Positions 3,625 through 7,056 of a stretch of 7,056 nucleotides of DNA are shown in pieces (position 1 is the stretch's first letter; each line of letters opens with the position of its first letter). Origin of the DNA: C7867-002 sp964637485. GTDB lineage: Bacteria; Patescibacteriota; Minisyncoccia; Phycocordibacterales; PALSA-1337. The stretch is from NCBI GenBank assembly GCA_964637485.1, contig CAZWUU010000027.1, positions 1-7,056 on the forward strand, in the 5' to 3' direction. The position numbers and the translations under genes were made by a program. Below the pieces are notes generated by a model. The model did not search any database. It was given only the letters and a program-made list of their open reading frames with translations, and was not told where the DNA came from.

Positions 3625-6087
3625 ATGGACACTCGCAAGAAGCGAAGTTATCATCGTATGATGCCTAAAAAGACCAAGGAACAACGCAGAAAGTGGCGCA
3701 AAGATGCAGCCAAAAGAAGACGCCAAAAAAGAAGGCGGCAGCAAAACACCTTCAATGACAAGAAGCTACAAAAACCGTGGGAAGCGGTTAAGATGCGCAT
3801 GTTCGAGGTTCCCAACCCATTTCCACCGGATTTTCCCTTAGAGAAACGACAAAAAATATTTCGGGAGATCGGTCAAAATGCACAAAAAATTTTTGAAGAA
3901 AAATACCTGAAACTGGGTGAATGGTTTTCTAAGTACGACTCACTTTATCTTTTATCTTTCTGCTCACACTACTTCTTATCACACCAAGAGGGCATCGACC
4001 CCGAAGCAACTGGTGCAATGGAATTTTATCCTCATTACCAAGAATGGCTTCAGGCCTTTGCTCTGACTAAAGATAGAAATATTGATCCAACGCCCTTACG
4101 TGGAGATGCACAAAAATTGTTTGATGAAATAAAAGAAATTGGAGATGCAGTTTCAATGAGGTGGGCTGCAAAATTACCTGAGGGAGATCGGGATGTCATT
4201 GAAGAATTTAGATTGAGATTAGAAATGATGAGCAATACGACGGCTGTTAGGAATTGGGCGTACTTTCATCAGATGAAACGTGTGACCATTGATATGGCCA
4301 ACAAAGTTGACGGTGAATTTGAAAAAGTCTACGGCATAAAATCCTCAATAATCATTGAACTTTTGTTTGCATTCATCGATCAGAAGACTGATGAAATGAA
4401 CGAACGCAGGGCTAAGTTACGAAATGTCGTGAGGCAGAAAACCATCAAAGATATGATGGCGGCATACATGGAGACCTTTCCCGTAGTGCATGAGATGAGT
4501 GACAAGGAAATGAATGCCATGTGGGAAGCTGCCGGTAAAAACAAACGGAACCTCATGGTGATGATGCTCGCTCACTCTGATCTGTTTCTGCATGAAATTT
4601 ACTCCTTTGACTTAGAATATTTGGTAAACCTACTACCTAATAAAGCAGGCATTGATAGGCAGAAATTAAAAGAGGTCTTCGATTTAATTTCTATAAAGTT
4701 TGGCGAGCTAGCAGATTGGGATCCTGAGCATTTCATATTAGGAAATCCTGTATCGAGCAGACCGTTCATTAACCTCGGTGATGGAAATTATTTCACTGGC
4801 GTAATGGGACTAATTCCGCATATTGCTTTAGACATTTTGGAATTTTTGATTTGGAAGGCCGATGCCCTAAAAGATAAGTATTCGGAAATCAAATCAGACT
4901 ATTTGGAGGATGAGGTTGAGAGAATAGTGACCAAGCATTTCCCGAACGGCCAAGTGTATCGGAGCAGCAAATATGGTAATGACTACGAAAACGACATCAC
5001 ATGCGTGATTGATAGTTTTGCGATTGTCATTGAGGCGAAGTCAGGTAAGGTCAGTGAACCAGTTAAAAGAGGTGCGCCCAAAGATTTATTTCAGACGCTT
5101 CAAAGATTAATAGAAGAACCATCAGAGCAAGCCCTGAGATTTATTAACTTTCTAAGTTCTGACAAAAAAGTCCACACACTGCCAGCAAAGAAAGGGGGCA
5201 TGAACGTGATCGACAGCACTAAAATCAATTACTATATCCCTTTAGGGATAACCTTCTCTAATCTCGGCATGATCAGTGGGAATTTAAAGAAGCTTATCGC
5301 AGCAAAAGTTGTCGAGAAAAAATTAGAGGAGCTCGCTCCTTCTATGAGCTTCACTGACTTTGAAATAATCCTCGAACTGCTAGAAACAGAGCCCCAAAGA
5401 CTCCACTACTTATCTAGGCGCAGAGAAATTGAAGCGCACTTAGAATACGAGGGAGATGAAATGGATTTACTGGCGTTTTATATTGACAATGGGTTCAATA
5501 TCGGAGAAGCAGAATATTCCTGTGATAGAGCTTTTAATATTGCTCTGAATTCGAAAGAACTTGATCCGTACATAGTTGGAACTAGCGAGGGTAGGAATAT
5601 TAAGAAACCAAGAGTTAAAAATACCCAGTGGTGGGAAGATATTTTAGATTTCGCCGCCCGGAAAAAGTCGCCAGGATGGGTTGAGTCGTGTTTCATACTG
5701 TACAACTTTCCATATGACGATCAGAAGGAGTTTGAGAAGCAACTTAGAAAATTAAAAGCAGCGGTACTGAAAGGTTCAACTGAAAAACCTCACAACTGGG
5801 GAGTGTTTGTCAGCGGTGCAGGCAGAAGGAGATTTGCAGTCGCTGTGTATCCCTACACCACCAACGATATAGATCTAAGAAATTCCATCATGGAGCAGAT
5901 TTTTGAAGATACTGAGAAAAGCCACACGTTGAGAGGTATGCTGGTCGTTGGCCAAAACCTAACCAAAGTCCATTATCCATACAGCGTAATAGCAAGAAAG
6001 GCATCAACGGACTTGTTTGATGTACTTACGCTCGAAGAGAAATCTGATCCGGGCATTCTTAGTGAAACTGAAACAATCGAAAACTAA
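3625..6087 (+). CDS. Large protein with a PD-(D/E)XK-type nuclease signature (820 aa)
   Basis: The likely role is DNA cleavage, inferred from a central motif set: an acidic helix YLEDEVERIV (426-435), then Asp457 in END, a hydrophobic strand, and EAK (470-472), giving D-x12-E-x-K, followed by a helix with Gln490 and Gln493. This is the pattern of restriction-type PD-(D/E)XK folds. The first 48 residues are extremely rich in Lys and Arg, suggesting nucleic-acid contact. Residues about 75-420 are probably mostly helical and have no named domain I can assign. Residues about 525-800 form a further unassigned region. I recall similar full-length proteins annotated only as hypothetical. No helicase, methyltransferase or ATPase motif is visible. 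Starts at 3625, 3658 or 3661 are all possible, and none has a Shine-Dalgarno site. Isolated in an integrative element with no partner methylase, it is a candidate anti-phage or anti-plasmid effector, but that is inference. Confidence 0.85.
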   Translation: MDTRKKRSYHRMMPKKTKEQRRKWRKDAAKRRRQKRRRQQNTFNDKKLQKPWEAVKMRMFEVPNPFPPDFPLEKRQKIFREIGQNAQKIFEEKYLKLGEWFSKYDSLYLLSFCSHYFLSHQEGIDPEATGAMEFYPHYQEWLQAFALTKDRNIDPTPLRGDAQKLFDEIKEIGDAVSMRWAAKLPEGDRDVIEEFRLRLEMMSNTTAVRNWAYFHQMKRVTIDMANKVDGEFEKVYGIKSSIIIELLFAFIDQKTDEMNERRAKLRNVVRQKTIKDMMAAYMETFPVVHEMSDKEMNAMWEAAGKNKRNLMVMMLAHSDLFLHEIYSFDLEYLVNLLPNKAGIDRQKLKEVFDLISIKFGELADWDPEHFILGNPVSSRPFINLGDGNYFTGVMGLIPHIALDILEFLIWKADALKDKYSEIKSDYLEDEVERIVTKHFPNGQVYRSSKYGNDYENDITCVIDSFAIVIEAKSGKVSEPVKRGAPKDLFQTLQRLIEEPSEQALRFINFLSSDKKVHTLPAKKGGMNVIDSTKINYYIPLGITFSNLGMISGNLKKLIAAKVVEKKLEELAPSMSFTDFEIILELLETEPQRLHYLSRRREIEAHLEYEGDEMDLLAFYIDNGFNIGEAEYSCDRAFNIALNSKELDPYIVGTSEGRNIKKPRVKNTQWWEDILDFAARKKSPGWVESCFILYNFPYDDQKEFEKQLRKLKAAVLKGSTEKPHNWGVFVSGAGRRRFAVAVYPYTTNDIDLRNSIMEQIFEDTEKSHTLRGMLVVGQNLTKVHYPYSVIARKASTDLFDVLTLEEKSDPGILSETETIEN

Positions 6088-6234
6088 GATGGTTCTCACG
6101 GACTACAGAAATGATTGGATTTCGGTGACCTTTACAATCCATCTTTTCCATTATATTGTTTGCTCCGGCTTTTGGTCGTAATTGACCAATTGGTTCCCCA
6201 CAGACAGTGTCCACTAGGAGAAAAGGAGCACGAC
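6088..6234 (+). promoter_or_regulatory. Gap before the GC-rich gene: weak terminator, possible promoter and operator
   Basis: TGGATT/AATCCA (6116-6121, 6136-6141) followed by TCTTTTCC could be a weak terminator of the nuclease-like gene. TTTACA (6131-6136) and TATATT (6152-6157) resemble -35 and -10 boxes, but the spacer is only 15 bases. Downstream, TTGGTC/GACCAA (6172-6177, 6184-6189) is a perfect inverted repeat with a six-base gap. It overlaps the palindrome CCAATTGG (6186-6193). This is the kind of site a repressor would bind just after a promoter. The GC-rich gene may therefore have its own control. Confidence 0.4.
6216..6228 (+). promoter_or_regulatory. Double Shine-Dalgarno site
   Basis: AGGAG occurs twice, at 6216-6220 and 6224-6228. 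The second ends six bases before ATG 6235. This fixes the start of the downstream gene and contrasts with the other genes of the window, which have no clear site. Confidence 0.85.
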
Positions 6235-6849
6235 ATGGAACTGGCGCATATCGAGACTGCCCTCGCACGGGGCTGTCATCTTCACGCGTTCCTCTCCGGC
6301 GGCGGCCTCCGGGTCATCCGCGTCGAGGACACCGACGGCACCTTGAAAGGCTACGGTGAACACCCACACGTCGAGGACGCTCTGGCGCACGCCAACCTCG
6401 ACGTTGAAGCGGGCGGCCGTCCCTACGAGGAGGTCTACGGGAAGCAATTCCCGCACTACCTCACTGGCGACACCAAGACCACCAGTGGCCTTGACGCATG
6501 GGTGCGTCAAGGCAACACCTTCGATGTCAGGAAGGAAGGGGACGAGTTCGTCTTCGATTTGGTCGGCTATGGCCGCTTCGACCTGCCGTCAAACATCCAG
6601 GAACGGATGGACAAGGGCGAAGACAACGTCGAGTGGGACGATGATCGAGGTTTCCGCTACTGCGCGAAGCACAGCCGCTTCCCGAACGGTGACCCTGCGA
6701 TCATGACGTCCGTCGTTTCCCAGCCGGACGGCGTGACCGGTGCTGACCCGTGGATGTGGCCTATCAGGAAGACCGGGCGGGGCTCGTCCTTCTGGGACGC
6801 GTTCAACGCCTCGTGGGAAGCGACGCCCATGGAAATCAAGCGGAACTGA
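6235..6849 (+). CDS. GC-rich gene of unknown function (204 aa)
   Basis: ATG 6235 is chosen over the longer open frame (from 6115) because a strong AGGAG lies six bases upstream. The product begins MELAHIETALARGCHLHAF, has no signal peptide or membrane helix, and is acidic with many His, Asp and Gly. Two parts can be guessed. An N-terminal part (about 1-80) includes GGGLRVIRVED and GYGEHPHVEDALAHA. A second part follows PHYLTGDTKTTSGLDAWVRQG (about 79-99), with alternating charged and aromatic residues and a Trp-rich end (DPWMWPIRK). I recognise no family or catalytic motif. Codon third positions are mostly G or C, unlike the A/T-rich nuclease-like gene just before it, so the two probably have different origins. 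It ends with TGA, 33 bases before a strong terminator. Confidence 0.85.
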   Translation: MELAHIETALARGCHLHAFLSGGGLRVIRVEDTDGTLKGYGEHPHVEDALAHANLDVEAGGRPYEEVYGKQFPHYLTGDTKTTSGLDAWVRQGNTFDVRKEGDEFVFDLVGYGRFDLPSNIQERMDKGEDNVEWDDDRGFRYCAKHSRFPNGDPAIMTSVVSQPDGVTGADPWMWPIRKTGRGSSFWDAFNASWEATPMEIKRN

Positions 6850-6882
6850 AATCCGCACAGCCACCCCTTACTTGCAAGAGCG

Positions 6883-6915
6883 ACCCTCTCGCTTCGGTGA
6901 GAGGGTGGCTTTTTT
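6883..6915 (+). terminator. Strong Rho-independent terminator after the GC-rich gene
   Basis: ACCCTCTCGC (6883-6892) pairs with GTGAGAGGGT (6897-6906) around a stable TTCG tetraloop, with one G-T wobble, followed by GGC and six Ts (6910-6915). A second arm, AGCCACCC (6859-6866), is perfectly complementary to GGGTGGCT (6903-6910) and could compete for the right side of the stem. It closes the rightward transcription unit before the attachment site. Confidence 0.88.
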
Positions 6916-6917
6916 AT

Positions 6918-7001
6918 TTATGCAAAGACCTCCTCTTTTCTCACAAAGCTCGGCAGGAAACAATAATCCGACTCTATAATTGCTGTTCTAACCTCCAATA
7001 T
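6918..7001 (-). other. Latent C-terminal coding end of the recombinase, used only after circularisation
   Basis: If the two 11-bp cores are recombined, the minus-strand recombinase frame crosses the core on a codon boundary and continues here for 27 codons, beginning ILEVRTAII and ending in TAA at 6918-6920. In the integrated state this stretch has no upstream coding sequence. The predicted excised protein is 589 residues. This is a computed consequence of the sequence; use of the tail is inference. Confidence 0.6.
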
Positions 7002-7012
7002 CCCGGCGCACA
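7002..7012 (+). repeat. Right attachment core (attR), CCCGGCGCACA
   Basis: This is the second exact copy of the 11-bp core. It is preceded by element DNA (CAATAT) and followed directly by a 15-bp perfect hairpin. Joining 1-55 to 7013 onward gives a tRNA-Tyr followed at once by a terminator, a natural layout for an uninterrupted host locus (attB). Joining element DNA ending at 7001 to 45 onward gives the predicted circular junction (attP). In that junction CAAT and ATTG lie symmetrically about the core centre as a short imperfect dyad. Confidence 0.83.
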
Positions 7013-7048
7013 TATAAAAATACCAGCTATTTTGCTGGTATTTTTATA
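7013..7048 (+). terminator. Displaced original terminator of tRNA-Tyr (host DNA)
   Basis: TATAAAAATACCAGC (7013-7027) is perfectly complementary to GCTGGTATTTTTATA (7034-7048), with a six-base loop TATTTT and a T run inside the right arm. It starts at the base right after the right attachment core. Reconstructing the uninterrupted site puts it immediately after the tRNA 3' end, so it was most likely the tRNA's terminator before insertion. The hairpin is symmetrical and could also stop transcription from the other side. Confidence 0.8.
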
Positions 7049-7056
7049 GCTAAAAT

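Larger units (their letters stand above)
45..7012. mobile_element. Integrative element inserted at the tRNA-Tyr 3' end
   Basis: An exact 11-bp direct repeat bounds the region, and its left copy is the 3' end of tRNA-Tyr. One repeat-to-repeat unit is 6957 bp. A serine recombinase gene sits directly at the left boundary, the usual place for the integrase of a tRNA-targeting island. Outside the right copy is a perfect terminator hairpin with no gene before it in the window, which fits the tRNA's own terminator pushed away by the insertion. Cargo comprises a membrane protein, a nuclease-like protein and a GC-rich gene of unknown function. I see no relaxase, replication protein, capsid or terminase gene, so neither conjugation nor a phage origin is supported. 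Confidence 0.85.

Noticed and set aside
6115..6234. N-terminal extension of the GC-rich gene upstream of 6235
   Set aside because: The extension contains the promoter-like and operator-like sequences and the Shine-Dalgarno sites, which sit six bases before ATG 6235.
1..7056. Recoded stop codons (UGA as an amino acid, seen in some Patescibacteria)
   Set aside because: The long genes have no in-frame TGA, and TGA serves as the stop of the small gene at 1727 and of the gene ending at 6849.

Overview
The window looks like one complete small integrative element, about 7 kb, inserted at the 3' end of a tRNA-Tyr gene, with a short piece of host DNA on each side. The main evidence is an exact 11-bp direct repeat, CCCGGCGCACA, at 45-55 and 7002-7012. 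The left copy is the 3' acceptor strand of the tRNA. Just beyond the right copy is a perfect 15-bp terminator hairpin that reads as the tRNA's original terminator. The recombinase and the small gene in front of it resemble serine recombinases and their partner genes from Candidate Phyla Radiation (Patescibacteria) genomes. That assignment is from memory of the family, not from a search. Stop codon use fits the standard bacterial code, and most genes lack a clear Shine-Dalgarno site.

Layout, left to right. Positions 1-53 are the 3' part of tRNA-Tyr(GTA). Next, on the minus strand, is a large serine recombinase starting at 1730, whose reading frame runs leftward through the attachment core and antisense through the tRNA without a stop in the window. 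A 65-residue protein (1727-1924, minus) overlaps it by ATGA. About 1 kb without a convincing gene follows (1925-2951), rich in inverted repeats, with an imperfect direct repeat and a G-rich minus strand. A three-helix membrane protein (2952-3383, minus) comes next, then a hairpin-rich divergent intergenic region (3384-3624). A large protein with a PD-(D/E)XK-type nuclease signature lies at 3625-6087 (plus). A GC-rich gene of unknown function with a strong ribosome binding site lies at 6235-6849 (plus), followed by a strong terminator. The right attachment core and the displaced tRNA terminator end the window.

How it may work together (inference): the recombinase would insert the circular element at the tRNA end. 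The tRNA acceptor strand is restored because the core is identical on both partners, and hairpins inside the recombinase 3' coding region would replace the lost tRNA terminator. In the circular form the recombinase frame closes at a different stop, 27 codons past the core, so its C-terminus would differ between the integrated and excised states. The nuclease-like protein, the membrane protein and the GC-rich gene are the cargo. A role in defence against phages or competing elements is plausible for the nuclease but is not shown by the sequence.
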